This document shows positions 16,237 through 27,800 of a DNA stretch of 60,347 bases, in pieces. Position numbers and translations under genes: made by a program. The first letter of the stretch is position 1, and the number at the start of each line of letters is the position of its first letter. Below the pieces are notes generated by a model that saw only the letters and a program-made list of their open reading frames with translations, was not told the DNA's origin and searched no databases. Source of the DNA: Pilatotrama ljubarskyi (lineage: Eukaryota > Basidiomycota > Agaricomycetes > Polyporales > Polyporaceae); the NCBI GenBank assembly GCA_022385805.1, contig MU277786.1, forward strand, positions 1-60,347. Direction: 5' to 3'.

Positions 16237-17161
16237 ATGGCTGTCGCGTTCTCCCTCTTTCTCTCGCTCGTCTGCTTTCTCCAGCTCGCAGTCCGCTCGC
16301 ATGCAGCAGCGCTGACGACCACTATTGGGCCTAATGAGCGAGTGTGCTTCTACGCGGACGCGGACAAGGCAGGAGAGAAGATCGGCGTACGTCCATGCTC
16401 GCCTGTGGCAGCCGTTCTCGTATCGTCTCGGGCACTAACCTTTGCATCCAGTTCTACTTTGCTGTGGGTATTGCATAGCTGGGTGTACGCGCAGGCTCTG
16501 AGAAGACGATACGCAGGTCCAATCTGGTGGCTCGTTTGACATCGACTTCGAAGTAAAGGACCCGAACGAGAAGGTGCTCCTTGACGGCAAGCGCGAGCGA
16601 CAGGGCGACTATGTGTTTACCGCAAACACTGTCGGCGAATACTCGTTCTGCTTTGAGAATGATATGTCCACTCTCACCGAGAAGCTCGTCGACTTCGACA
16701 TCATGGTTGAGTCCGAGCCTCGTCGCGAACCCCCTGTGAAGCCTGGACAGATCGCAGACCAGACCAGCGCACTAGAAGAGAGCATCTTCCGCCTCAACGG
16801 CATGCTCATCAACATCAAGCGCACGCAGAAATAGTGAGTGAACGCATTATGTTGGGTCAAGGCGTGCGTGCTGAGATACTGCAGCTTCCACACGCGGGAG
16901 AACAGAGGCTTCGACATTGTCAAGTCTACCAAGAAGTGCGCTCGTTCTCTTCTGGTGTCTCTCGTTTATCTCATGCCGCATCCGCAGCCGTATGTTCTGG
17001 TATACCGTCTTCGAGAGCTTGGCTGTCATTGGGATGGCTGTGTGAGTGATATCCTTGTCCGTCTCTGATGGCCACGCTGATGACGTGTCATGTCCCGCAG
17101 GGTCCAGGTGTACGTACTTCAGACGTTCTTCACGAAGACCGGGAGACGATACAAGGTGTAA
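16237..17161 (+). CDS. p24/emp24-family ER-Golgi cargo receptor
   Basis: Type I membrane protein of COPII/COPI vesicles that selects cargo between ER and Golgi. Six exons: 16237-16386, 16452-16463, 16517-16833, 16885-16935, 16988-17041 and 17101-17161, totalling 645 nt (214 residues). The signal peptide is MAVAFSLFLSLVCFLQLAVR followed by SHAAA. The GOLD domain has NERVCFYADADKAGEKIG, FYFAVQSGGSFDIDFEVKDP and GEYSFCFEND with the paired Cys. A coiled coil follows (ALEESIFRLNGMLINIKRTQ), then RENRGFDIVKSTKNR. The transmembrane helix MFWYTVFESLAVIGMAVVQV is followed by the short basic tail FFTKTGRRYKV. The tail is closest in style to the Erp2/3/4-type p24 proteins. Exon 2 is a 12-nt microexon encoding FYFA. 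Confidence 0.93.
16452..16463 (+). other. 12-nt microexon of the p24 gene
   Basis: TTCTACTTTGCT lies between acceptor CAG (16449-16451) and donor GTGGGT (16464). It encodes FYFA at the start of the GOLD-domain strand FYFAVQSGGSF, expected from the family. Confidence 0.85.
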
Positions 17162-17496
17162 CTTATTACGATTTTCCACGGATACGTATCATTTGCTTCC
17201 CTACCTCCGGCGACAATGCCTGGAAACGTCATCAATCCGCGACTGTCTGAGCGTTCTGAGAGTAGCTCGTGCAGACCGCTGCGTGTATGATGTGGTGCGT
17301 TTTTGCATGCTGGATTGACTAAGAGGCTTGAGGTTGCGCGAACAGGCGCCGAAAGGACTGCGTGGCCGATTCCACGAAGTAACGTGGGAGAACCCGCACA
17401 ATTCGCTACTTCTAGGTCGATCTCCGCGACATCAGTACATATTCCTGCTCAATCCCTCGCGACAACTACCATAGGAGACTTATCTCTTTCACGGCG
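17162..17496. other. Gap between p24 and macro-domain genes
   Basis: A 335-bp same-strand gap holding the p24 3' end and the promoter of the next gene. No motif stands out. Confidence 0.5.
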
Positions 17497-18258
17497 ATGT
17501 CTATCCGGTTTGTGCTCTTTGATCGGCATCCGGACCTGCCCGGGCTATGGCGGGAAGCTTTCGAGACCCTAGTACCTCAGGAGTGCCGAAATCGGGTCAC
17601 GATCGTACAGACCCAGAGGGACTTTGAAGCGCTGAACATCAAGTTCGACTGCGTTGTCTCTCCAGCGAACTCATTCGGCAAATTTGATGGAGGGTGAGCG
17701 CAGAGGTTCCTCTTCGGAATGTCCGCTGAGAGCTGAGCAGACCCCGCCGCCAGATTTGATCAGATTCTGTCCGACACACTCGCGCCTGCGGACGACTCCG
17801 ACGCGCTCACACGGGCGGCGCAGGCAGTGCTCTACAAGCGTTGGCGCGGGTACGCGCCCCCGGGCACTTGCACGCTCATCCCGCTTGCCGGCACGCCCTG
17901 CGCGGCGAATCGATTCGACTGCCGCTTCGTCGCGCTGTGCCCGACTATGCGCTTCCCAGGCTCGGTGACATGGCACAAGGAGATCGTGTACAACTGCGTC
18001 TGGTCACTGCTGGTGGAGATCGACGCGCACAACGCGGTTACGTCTGGGGAGACGGGGACGGAGCGGATCGAGACGGTGGTGATGACCGGGCTCGCCGCAG
18101 GCACCGGGGCGTACTCGCCGCGAGAATGCGCGAAGCAGACTGCGCTCGCGTTTGCGCACTTTGAGGAGGCGTCGGCGAACCCGGAGAAGTGGGCTGCGCT
18201 GACGTGGGGGGACATCGTACGCATGCCGTTGAATCCGCGGCTGCCGTCGGAGGAGTAG
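17497..18258 (+). CDS. Macro-domain-like protein
   Basis: Two exons, 17497-17693 and 17754-18258 (702 nt, 233 residues), joined within FDGGFDQ. The fold is suggested by an N-terminal beta strand (MSIRFVLFDRH), then CVVSPANSFGKFDGGFDQ, the loop that in macro domains contacts ADP-ribose. Further on come GTCTLIPLAG, the strand FVALCPTMRFPG, IETVVMTGLAAGTGAYSPRE (glycine-rich phosphate loop) and a C-terminal helix. Macro domains bind or hydrolyse ADP-ribose on proteins, nucleic acids or free metabolites. This type is a stand-alone fungal version and its substrate is unknown. It converges on the MLKL-NTD/kinase-like gene, with stops 82 bp apart. TAG ends at 18258. The domain call rests on motif resemblance, not on a profile search. 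Confidence 0.75.
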
Positions 18259-18340
18259 GTGAGTACTCATCGACCCGGACATGCGCGCGTTCGTAGGTTC
18301 ACGCTTGGAGCCAGATGGGTGCTAAAACTATCTACGGCGT

Positions 18341-21300
18341 TCATAGCTGGATAGGACGACAGACGTTCGATATGTAGGCATCACTCGGGCACGCCGTGTG
18401 TTGTTTGACCATAGAGGGGGACGATTGACAATATCTTCGACTCTGTGGACCCGTCATGTATTGTGTCTCGTCACGGTTCTCTTCATCTTCTGCCTCTTCC
18501 CACCATTGCCGCCGAGAGAACTCCAAGTACATAGACCCGCAAGGCGTGTAGATGTCGCTCTCTGGGTTATAGAACCATAGCAGTGTTGTTGAAGGAAAAG
18601 GGCCTCGTCTATAGCGAATAGTTCGTACGCCACCAAGACCCTGTTGTATCAGCACATCAGAATGACATTACACGGACCGTCCTCCACGAAGGGAGAGAAC
18701 ATGCCTCACTTTGAGATGAGGAACGTAGAATCGCCGAAAACCTGCGTTCATCTGAAGTCGCGGGCGACAATGTGATTATAGTAGTTGACCTTCTCAAAGC
18801 GGGATGTCGAGTCAAAGATGAGGTCCGTAGGAACTGATACAGGCCGCTCCTCTGTCGACCAAAAGCGCTGGCAGGGGACTGCGGTGTTGTGTTCCGCCCT
18901 TTAGGAATGCTGGAGTATGAAGAAATGTAGAGGCGTACGGAGTCGGGAGTCATTAGAAGCGACCAATGCGGTTTCCGTGAAGTAGGTGAGTAGATACACT
19001 GCCAAGGACTGTGAGTTGAACGCCAGTTGACCTGCGATGAAACGTATCTTCACCCAACGCTGACGAGGAATCCACCGGCGGCTCTACTTTAGGCACGGGT
19101 ACTCGCGAGAGTGGCCGTACAAATTGAGTGAACATCAGCTTCGACGCGCCGTCAAGAGGCACATTCTTGAGTGTGAACCTATTACGCATCACTGATTTGA
19201 GGACCTCGCGAGAGAATCACGTATCGGAGCCTACCGTGTCTACTGTCCCCGGCTTCCATTAAAATCGAGCGTGATGTCACCATCACAAAGATGGCCTTCT
19301 ACGTTTCGATGCGGCGTGGCCATATATGCGTCGAAAAAGCCTAAGCGTACGTGATCGTCTTTGCTCGGAGTTCCTGGAGGGGAGCCATGGACCTGTGCCT
19401 GGAGAATACGTGGCATCCAAAGATCATCTCCACACTCAGACGATTCTCTGGTGCGGATACAGGGCGTCCTCCAGACCTAGGTCAAGTATCACCGGCCGCC
19501 CGACTTGCAGGATGCTCTCGTAGCTCCACGCCCAATAGGCCCTGAACTTCTCTGCGATGCCTGGGACTTCTATGGACATCTTGGATGCGGAGGGGCCTAG
19601 AGACTGGCGCATCAGTCGGGTCCAAGCAGCGGCAATCTGCCCGCCATCCGCAGTGTCCATATTAACCGCTTGGAAAACTGGGAGAAATGAGCTCGATGCT
19701 CACGATGTTCACATAAGGGATGCGTCGGCGACGTACCTCGGAGAATGGACGCTCGAGTGGCTCGGTCGTCCTTCAACAAGTACTGCCAAGACGAGTTATA
19801 TGGATGAATTCTCCGGTACGACTGGGAGACTGCCCGCCTCACATGGTCCGAGCCCGACGGAGGTGAGAGAATCCTGCCGTCGTCTTCTGAGCTTGCTGTG
19901 AGCAACCGATTGACCGACAGCTTCGCGCAGCCGGCGCCTCGGGGATCAACAGCGAGTGCGCTGGGAAATATGCCATAATGGAGGTTCTACATCAGTGCAT
20001 AGGTCGGTGAGCAATGTGCACCATGCAGTAGGCGCAATGTAGAGCGCGCGTGCGGGCTTACAGGCAACAATGGAAGGATCCCTTCCAGTCCCTCGTCTGC
20101 CAGATACTCTGTTGCAAGCTACCGAATGATGAGCACTTTAATCGGAAGAACACAAAGCAACTTACAATCATCTCCTTCCACTGCAGCAGACTCGTGAGAT
20201 TCGCCATCAATTGCATATGAGTTTTGGCTGCACTCACCGTTTTCAAAATGAGTCGATATCTCTGAGCGCCGCGCAGAGTGCTCAAGTACTCCTCATATGG
20301 AAAGTCATCTTGCGAATTGTGAGTCATTGCACCGATACGTACGCTCTAGACATCCGACTTACTTTCGGTCACAATGAACCCCCGGGAGCCTGGGTCGCCA
20401 GGCCGGGAATACCCTAGAGTCGAAACAATGTTAGGATGCCTATTTAGGCCAAAACATGAGCTGAACAGTAATCGAAGAGGGTGGAAAGGGACCTCACCAT
20501 AACCTCCTCGTAAGATCTACGGTTGCGGAGAATTCGCGATCACGCTTCCAATATACATGAACGACGACGGCCGTGTCGCGAAGCGGCGCCGTCCGCAGGA
20601 CAGCCCGGTACCGAACCACGCGTCGTCGCTGATCCTCCTTCGGCGGGACACCGCCCACGTCAATGTCCTCCGACAGAAGCTCGAGATCCTCGCGAGCAAA
20701 GTAGCGCAGCTGGTACGGTCCCGTGAGTATGCTGAATCGAAGCAATGTAGCAACCTCGAGTGTGCCAGGTGAGGTCACTCATATTTACTTACTGATCCAT
20801 CCGAGGTCTCCGTCAGCGTTACCCGCTGCAGGATGTGGGTACACTTCGCATCGATGTCCCGTGCACTCTTCATCAATGCATCTCCGAGGCGGGCAGAATC
20901 CTCTGCGTGTCGCAGAAAGCGGCCGGTCAATGCATCCATTCCTTGACTGACGTCCAGAGCAGCTTGCACCTGCCAGCGGGCATCAGCAGGTGGCGTGGCA
21001 GAGGCGTACGTGCACCTCACCATGAACAATTGCATAGCATCTTCAAGTCTAAGAGTGAGCTTCTTGACCTCGTCGGTGACCATATCTTGTCTTAGGGCGA
21101 GATAGAGGAGGCGTTTCTTCTGTCGCCGTCGCATCATGTTCTCGCTATCCTGTAACGTGCTTATGCGTGGTCCGTTAATGTGACCAGGAGGGCCTCTTCA
21201 TGAGGTACCTGATAACTCACCATAATAAGGTAGTGACATGCTCGCGTGTTGCGATGGGTGCGGGTTCGCCATCCCAAGAACAAGCCTTGAGCTGATCATA

Positions 21301-21552
21301 GATTCCGAGCGAGATGTTGGCAGCTCTCTCAGCCAGCTGCGAGCACTCATCGCGAGCATCCCTGGCACCCTGTTCGCACATCAGCAATTTGGCGAGAGCG
21401 GCTTCATGTGAGCGAACGCACGTACATACCTTGGCCAATTCGACTATGTTGAAAGCCGTTTGAAGAGCAGTGCTGAGCCCACGGACGGGAATCTCTGCTG
21501 CGATGACTTTGGCGACGTGCAAAGCTTGCGCGATCCTTTCTAGAGATGCCAT
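18341..21552 (-). CDS. MLKL-NTD-like helical domain plus kinase-like domain protein
   Basis: Fungal protein with an N-terminal helical bundle like that of MLKL and plant or fungal death effectors, followed by a kinase-like region. The start used is ATG 21552-21550 (MASLERIAQALHVAKVIAAE, then IPVRGLSTALQTAFNIVELA). Following exons give CSQLAERAANISLGIYDQLK, RRQKKRLLYLALRQDMVTDE, LTLRLEDAMQLFMV and AALDVSQGMDALTGRFLRHA. The kinase-like part has REDLELLSEDIDVGGVP, the beta-3 strand AVVVHVYWKRD and HPNIVSTLGYSRPGDPGSR. DFPYEEYLSTLRG and TSLLQWKEM follow. I could not find the HRD or DFG catalytic motifs, and beta-3 has His where a kinase has Lys, so it may be a pseudokinase. C-terminal exons (HVRRAVSQSYRRIHPYNSSW; DSILQVG-type region; NPESDIYTPCGSMYLEFS) run to TGA at 18343-18341. 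Internal joins are uncertain and decay is possible. Confidence 0.6.
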
Positions 21553-22663
21553 GGTGGATGCGGTATCGAATAGCTGCCGCGGAAGATGGAGAGATGGTCG
21601 CATGTAGCGATCTTCACTGATGACTCAACATGCTCCTGCTCTTTGTAGGAAACGGCGTCGTTGACGCTGAGGCCTGAGGGCTGGGACGCGGCCAGTCGGA
21701 CATCGCGGAGGTTCGACACAAGGGCGATGCGTGCGCATGCGCGTGGATTGATGCAGCTGGCAGTTTAGATCCTGAGACCTCACGTGCCTGGACCAGGAGG
21801 GAAATGAGGAAATGAGGCCTGAGGCTTTGATCGATGCCGCAGTGCGAGCAACCTCACCGACGAAGTCGACAGTCGACACTAGTCAACATCATGGGATTCA
21901 CTGGGCGCGCACGCCGGCCTCCATCTCAACTCGGGGGAGACGAGTACGAAGCGGTGCGGATGAGGACGAGGTGAGGTCAAAGTAGAACATGTACGGTGTT
22001 TTGAGACGTGACGATACTTCGAACCAACTCAACCGGGGCTAGCCTGTACGCGGTAGGCACCTAGTCGCGCGCGGCGACCCCGAGCCGCTGCTCATCATAT
22101 CATCATGCATGACATCGCGCAGAGTCGAAGTGTAAGTGCTTCTGTCTCAGCTCATGCAGACTGCCGGCGGTCCGGGCGGGTCGTGTGGTGCGTTCCTTTG
22201 GCATGCTCAATCGACTGAGAGGCTCCCTGCGTCGAGCCTCTCCCGCGGATGCCAGTGGGTAGCCTGACGTATGGCCAAATGCATGGGATCTACCACTCAT
22301 GATTCAGACAGGATGAGAGGATCTCTACGCTGCAGTCTAGCTTGCCTGGGTACGGATGTGACTCGTACTACGAGGGTTACGGGTATAGCCAATGAGTGGC
22401 GGACCTATCAAAGCAAGTCACTGAATTATCGGAGGCGTTGACTAGTCCATCGTAAAAGTACGAACTTTCCTGCTCTGTGAGTTGGATACCCTGTCAGGCC
22501 CGGGTCTGCAGTCATGTTCAGGTCCCAGATCCAGATAACTCTGAATGATAGTCCGTGAAATGCGTGTCGGCATGTTGGGGGGTATGTGGAGCAATAAAGC
22601 ATGCCCGGGGTATGGGAGTCGGTCAGTCACAACATCATGAAATACTGCAATTACGCACCCGGC
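21553..22663. other. Gap between kinase-like and F-box-like genes
   Basis: About 1.1 kb. On the minus strand at 21625-21879 a short open frame (MSTVDFVGEVARTAASIKAS) starts from a non-ATG codon and could be a leader exon of the kinase-like gene or chance. The rest shows no gene. Confidence 0.4.
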
Positions 22664-24144
22664 TCAAGGTAGCATTCTGTTTAGAGTTACGGAGACCTTG
22701 GCTCTCAGTAGGGGCAATGATTGCTGTATATCATCCTTCCATCTTGCATAGTCGGCAGGCTCGTCGAAGAAGGTGACACGGTGTGGCCAGCTGGCAAAGA
22801 TCACATGCAGCTGCCGGAGGTTTGGAAGTCCATACATGGCCTCCCTCAGGGCAGGGGAGAGAAGCTCCTCCCAGTAATCATACTCGTGAGGCGGAACCGA
22901 GTATGAGTAGGGGAACATGGCAGGGAGAGGAGTTGTGCATGGACGTATCCACCCCTGCAATGATCCGGGTGAGCTTCGTCTCGGGCTCGTTCCAGAGACG
23001 GGAAAAAGGCGGAGTGTGATCGTGTTCAAACTCCCTTCCTTTTGTGTCTGGGTGAGAGCAGCTGTGATCCAGTTGGACAGGGATCGGATAGTTGTCTCGG
23101 TCCAATAGAAGGACTGCACGATAAGGGTGAGCTTCCGCAGGGAGCGAAGTTCTGCCAGAAACATTAACAATGCATCCTCTTGTAGGTCTCGATCTGAGGG
23201 ACTATCAGTATTATGACGGGAAGACGCTTTCTGCAGAAAGGCAGATAGAAATTGACGAACCTAATAAGGATTCGGGATTCCACTCGAGAGCCAACTCCTC
23301 GACAGAAGCAGGGAGTGCACCCTTTGGTGGAAAATTGGGCTTCTGTGTCAATCCCGACTATGATGATGAATAGCAGGACACAATATATCCCTCCGAGTCA
23401 GCTACACGGTCAAGACAGCAGTCGACGAGGGAGAGATTGTGAGCTCACCCCGAGGTCAAGCAGTTTGAGTTGTATGCGCCATTTCTGCTGTTTTGGCGTC
23501 AAGGAAAATTTCTCCCATGGATCATGATGCGGAGGCTCTGAACGATCTAAATGCCACCCGTGAGGCAGCATATGAAGCCGATCGAGGTTTCTGAAGGATC
23601 TCAGAAGAGGGAAGAGGCTGGTCGGCGAGGGAAACTCATTGATCAGGTAGAGGTCTGTGATAGGATAGCGGCCGGCTGAGTGGTGGTATCCCGGGGGGTA
23701 ACGGTTCCAAGGGACGTCCAATATGAGAGTGCGCACGTTACGAAGTCGTTGGACGAGGTCCTTTCTTGCGAAGGGGATGTAACCATCGAGCCCGGGAGGA
23801 AGTTTCACTTGGCGCATGTGCCCGTAGTGATGGGCCACTTGAATCCAGAGGACGCGAGTGTGATCGGCCAGAAAGGGCTGAGCGTCGACAGTCGCCAAGA
23901 AGGAAGCGACATGATCGTAGCGGCGGAAGACTACGACAGAATAGATGTGATGACGACTGCGGTATAGCCAGTCGCGGCACGTCAAGGAGCATGCCTTGAG
24001 GGTCTCGTACACCTCGGCCTGAGGGTTAAGCCATCCGGGGAATGCGACCCGGCCAGACTGCCAGGTGTAGAGCTGATCAGCGCACCGATCGATGACTCCT
24101 TCCTGGCATATGTCGAGCAGGAGACGTGGTGAATCAGGGACCAT
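22664..24144 (-). CDS. F-box/LRR-like protein of basidiomycete type
   Basis: Probable substrate adaptor of an SCF ubiquitin ligase, one of a large lineage-expanded family in Agaricomycetes. Start ATG at 24144-24142. The N-terminal segment is SPRLLLDICQEGVIDRCADQ, then ETLKACSLTCRDWLYRSRHH and IYSVVVFRRYDHVASFLATV. That pattern (CSLxCRxWLxxxRHHxYSxV, then a loop) marks these proteins. Leucine-rich-like strands follow: NVRTLILDVPWNRYPP, ITDLYLINEFPSPTSLFPLL, FRNLDRLHMLPHGW. After one or two introns near 23420-23170 come ELRSLRKLTLIVQSF, SLNTITLRLFPVSG and ALREAMYGLPNLRQLHVIFA, with the stop at 22664. The F-box itself is weak, so adaptor function is inferred from family pattern only. No sign of truncation, but exon joins near 23170-23420 are not fixed. 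Confidence 0.65.
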
Positions 24145-24870
24145 TCGCGCAACTCGAGCAGAGATACGGTGGGGTGCAAGAGGTCGCGGGTCGGAGACTC
24201 GGAGGAAGTTTCAACGACTCAGTAGCGCCTCTAGGCCTGACCGCTGGTCGATCTCCAAAGTTGAACTGAGTTAACGTTGAAGAGGAGCCTGAGGACTCTC
24301 CGCTATCGATCTCTGCCGAATTCAGTTGTAGCCCCACGAGGTGGTCTGTCTACGAGAATTCACGGTTATATTGAGCTGCTATGGTGGTGTGGAAGTCAGC
24401 AGAAATGAGGGCAGGAAGCTCAGGTTCCAGTACTGTACAGCACCGTCTTGTACAGTATATTGCGGAGTAGATCGCTCACCTAGAGTTGGAGGGATCACGT
24501 GTCTGGCTACGCGACGCGCCTTGGGCGCTTCGCTAATGGATCGCGCGCGTTTTGAATGCTGCGCCAGGTCCGGTCTCCGCGTCCGCACTTGGCTCTGTTG
24601 CCCGGCAGACTGTGCGTACACGACCTGCACACAGACAATGCACCACGCCGACCTGCCCAGGGCACTGAGAGAGGGCGGAATCCGAAGCGGGAGTGGGCGG
24701 ACGATCGTCGCTGCTTGCGCCCTGTCAGTGTGAGTGTCACGACCCACCCGTCCCTCCCGCCGTCCTCACCGCGGCTCGGATCATGCTCCCCCTACCCGCC
24801 CTCCCCTTCGCCCCCTTCTCTCTGTGCCGCCATCGTTCCCCTCTCATCATACCACTTGCATGCACTCGCC
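24145..24870. promoter_or_regulatory. Divergent intergenic region, F-box-like / LKR-SDH genes
   Basis: 726 bp between divergent ATGs. The segment next to the LKR-SDH start is pyrimidine-rich (runs of CCCTCCC type from about 24740 to 24860), typical of a fungal 5' leader. No other gene is supported. Confidence 0.5.
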
Positions 24871-27800
24871 ATGGCCCTTCTCCGCCGTTCCCCGCTCTCC
24901 CTCGTCCATCCCCTCCGTCGCGCCCTTCATTCCTCTTCTCACCCAGCAAAGCTCACCGTAGGCATCCGTCGCGAGGACCCCGCTCGCATCTGGGAACGAC
25001 GCTGTCCCCTCACTCCGGACGCTGTACACGAACTCATGGACAAGGATGGCATACAAGTCCTCATCCAGCCGTGCGAAAGGCGTGTCTTCACCAACAAGGA
25101 CTTTCTCCAAGTTCGCAATCTCATGTTGGAGGCGCGTTCGTTCACTAACATATTCGCAGGCCGGTGCAAAGCTGCACCCGACTCTCGAACCCGCCCATGT
25201 CATCGTTGGTATCAAGGAGACTCCTCTTCCCGAGGTCCTCACCGATCCCCTCCCTGCCCCCGGAACCCGTTCCAACGATGCGCGCCATTCTTCGCAAGTC
25301 CCTCGAACGCAGGTCATGTTCTCCCATACCGTCAAGGGCCAGCTCTACAACATGCAGCTGCTCTCCAAGTTCTTGGCCTCAGAGAACCCCGATGCGCTCC
25401 AGCACGGCGCGCTCCTCCCCCGCCTCATCGACTATGAGCTCCTCACCGGCCAGGACGGTAAGCGCACCGTCGGCTTCGGATGGTTCGCCGGAGGTGAGCG
25501 TCTTATTTCATCACTTCGTGTCATGTGTCGATGCACCTCGCTGCGCTCCGCATCGTCCGCTATAGCATCGAATCGCAAGTACAACTTCTTGTTTCCGGAG
25601 CGTATCCGAGTCCTTTCTACGCGCACACCGTGTCTAAGACCGGGGTGATAGTGCTAAGCCAATTTGTACTGAAAGCGTGGTCGCCTTTGAGCGGAGGTAG
25701 ACTGGCTTGATAGGCTTGCACGAGCAGGTGTAAGATGCATCGTTACTACTCACGGGCCCGTACCACGGCGCATGCCTTAAGCTCAGGACTTGATGACATA
25801 TATGTCGCATCCAGATGATCATGAGACTGACTTCATGCTACCTTAGTGGCGGGGACACTCGAGGCCCTCTGTGCCATGGCGCACGCACATCTTGAACTCG
25901 GCGTCGCAAGCCCATTCCTCGTAAGTCCGACCTCCAGACTCGTGCCGCTTTGTCGTGGCTGACTGCTCTACGGGCTTCTACGTGACCGCCGCGTCCAAAA
26001 CACGCAGTATACCCCTCGGCCACATACCCAGCCCTCGTTGGCGTCTATTCGCTCTATCCTCCGAGACGTTGTCGGGGCGAAGATTGCCGCGGACGGCACC
26101 CCCAAGAGTCTTGGTCCTATCGTGATCGGTGTCACTGGGTAGGCGTCTTCGCACGTACGTCGGGCCTGTGGGATGCTGATGATACTTATGACAGTACCGG
26201 GAAGGTTGCGGAGGGATGTCTTTCGATTCTGGTAGACCTTCCCACGGAGAAGATAACCGTTGAGCAGCTGCACGACGTTGTGACGAACCCGCGTGAGCTC
26301 TCATCTTCCCCTCGGTGTTTATCGCAATGTTGACATACCATGCGCCATACAGACACCAGCAGACACAAGGTATAATCGGGTGCCTCGTGAAGTATTCTTT
26401 GCGCTTACATTTTCGCAGATTTATATTGTGCATGCGCACGCGAAGGACTACTTTGTCCGGCGCGACGGCCGTCCGTTCGAGCGCGCCGACTATTACGCGC
26501 ATCCGGACGAGTACGTCTCCGAGTTCCACACTGAGGTTCGTCACCTTCTATGCAGCTCTCGCGATGTTGAACTGACTGTTGTTGCCCTAAGATCGCTCCG
26601 TACCTCTCGCTGCTCCTCCACGGAGCAGGATGGGCGCCCGCGTACCCGCGGCTCATGACGAACGAACAGCTCACCACGACGCTGAACATCGCGCAAACGC
26701 TGGGGAAAGGCCGCTTCGCCTGCGTCGGCGATATCAGCTGCGACGTCGAGGTCAGTCGTGATTCATTTATGCACTACCTCCACCACGCATCAAGATAATG
26801 ACAATGCGCTGGGCGCTGTAGGGCGGTCTGGAGTTCCTCTCGCGCCATACCACGCTGTCATCGCCCTTCTACACGGTCCGGCCGCCGAACCTGCCTGCCC
26901 ATCTCCCGTCTGTTACGATGATGGCAGTCGATATCCTCCCCACTGCGCTCCCGCTCGAGGCGTCGCAGCACTTTTCCAAGGCGTTCCTGCCGTACCTCCG
27001 CTCGATACTGGCGGGCTACAAGTATCCGCAGGAGCAGCCTGCGTCGGAAGAGCATAAGGAGACGCATCGAGCGCTGGAACGTGCGACGGTGGCGAGCGGC
27101 GGACAGCTCCGGGAGCCGTTCGAGTGGTTGAGGAGACCCCTTGGTATCTGGAAAGACAGTGTGCAGGCTGCGGCACCGAGCAGTGGCGCAGGTGCGCTTG
27201 GCAGCGGGACCGTGCAGGACAAGAAACCGCTCCCCGGTGGGCCGGAGAAGAAGAGGATCCTGATGTTGGGCAGCGGCATGGTCGCGGGCCCGGCCGTCGC
27301 GGAGATATGCAAGCGCCAGGACGTGCAGCTTATCGTCGGTAAGTGCACTGTTGTGCGAGTGCACAGGGAGGCTGATCGGGTTCGGCGTTGGTCTTGCAGC
27401 CAGCGACTCGTTGGAGAGCGCGATGCGGCTGACGGCGCCGTATCGCAATGCGACGCCCGGGAAGATCGACGTGAATAACCCGGCGGCAGTGGAGACTTTC
27501 TTTGCGGGCGTGGACGTTGTCATTAGGTGCGGTGGCTTTATTTAACGTCGAGTGAGCGACGACGCTGAGCGCTGAGATGGGGGCAGTCTGCTGCCGGTGC
27601 CGTTCCACCCTACCATCGCGGAGCTCTGCATCAAGCATGGTAAGCATTTGGTGACGGCCTCATACATCTCGCCGGCGATGCGTGCGTTGCATGAGCGGTA
27701 TGTCTCTAACCTCGATCGGTCAGTACGCCCTGCTGATGTATCCCTCATTGGTCCTCGAACGCTAGAGCTGTTGCAGCGGATGTCCTGTTGATGAACGAGA

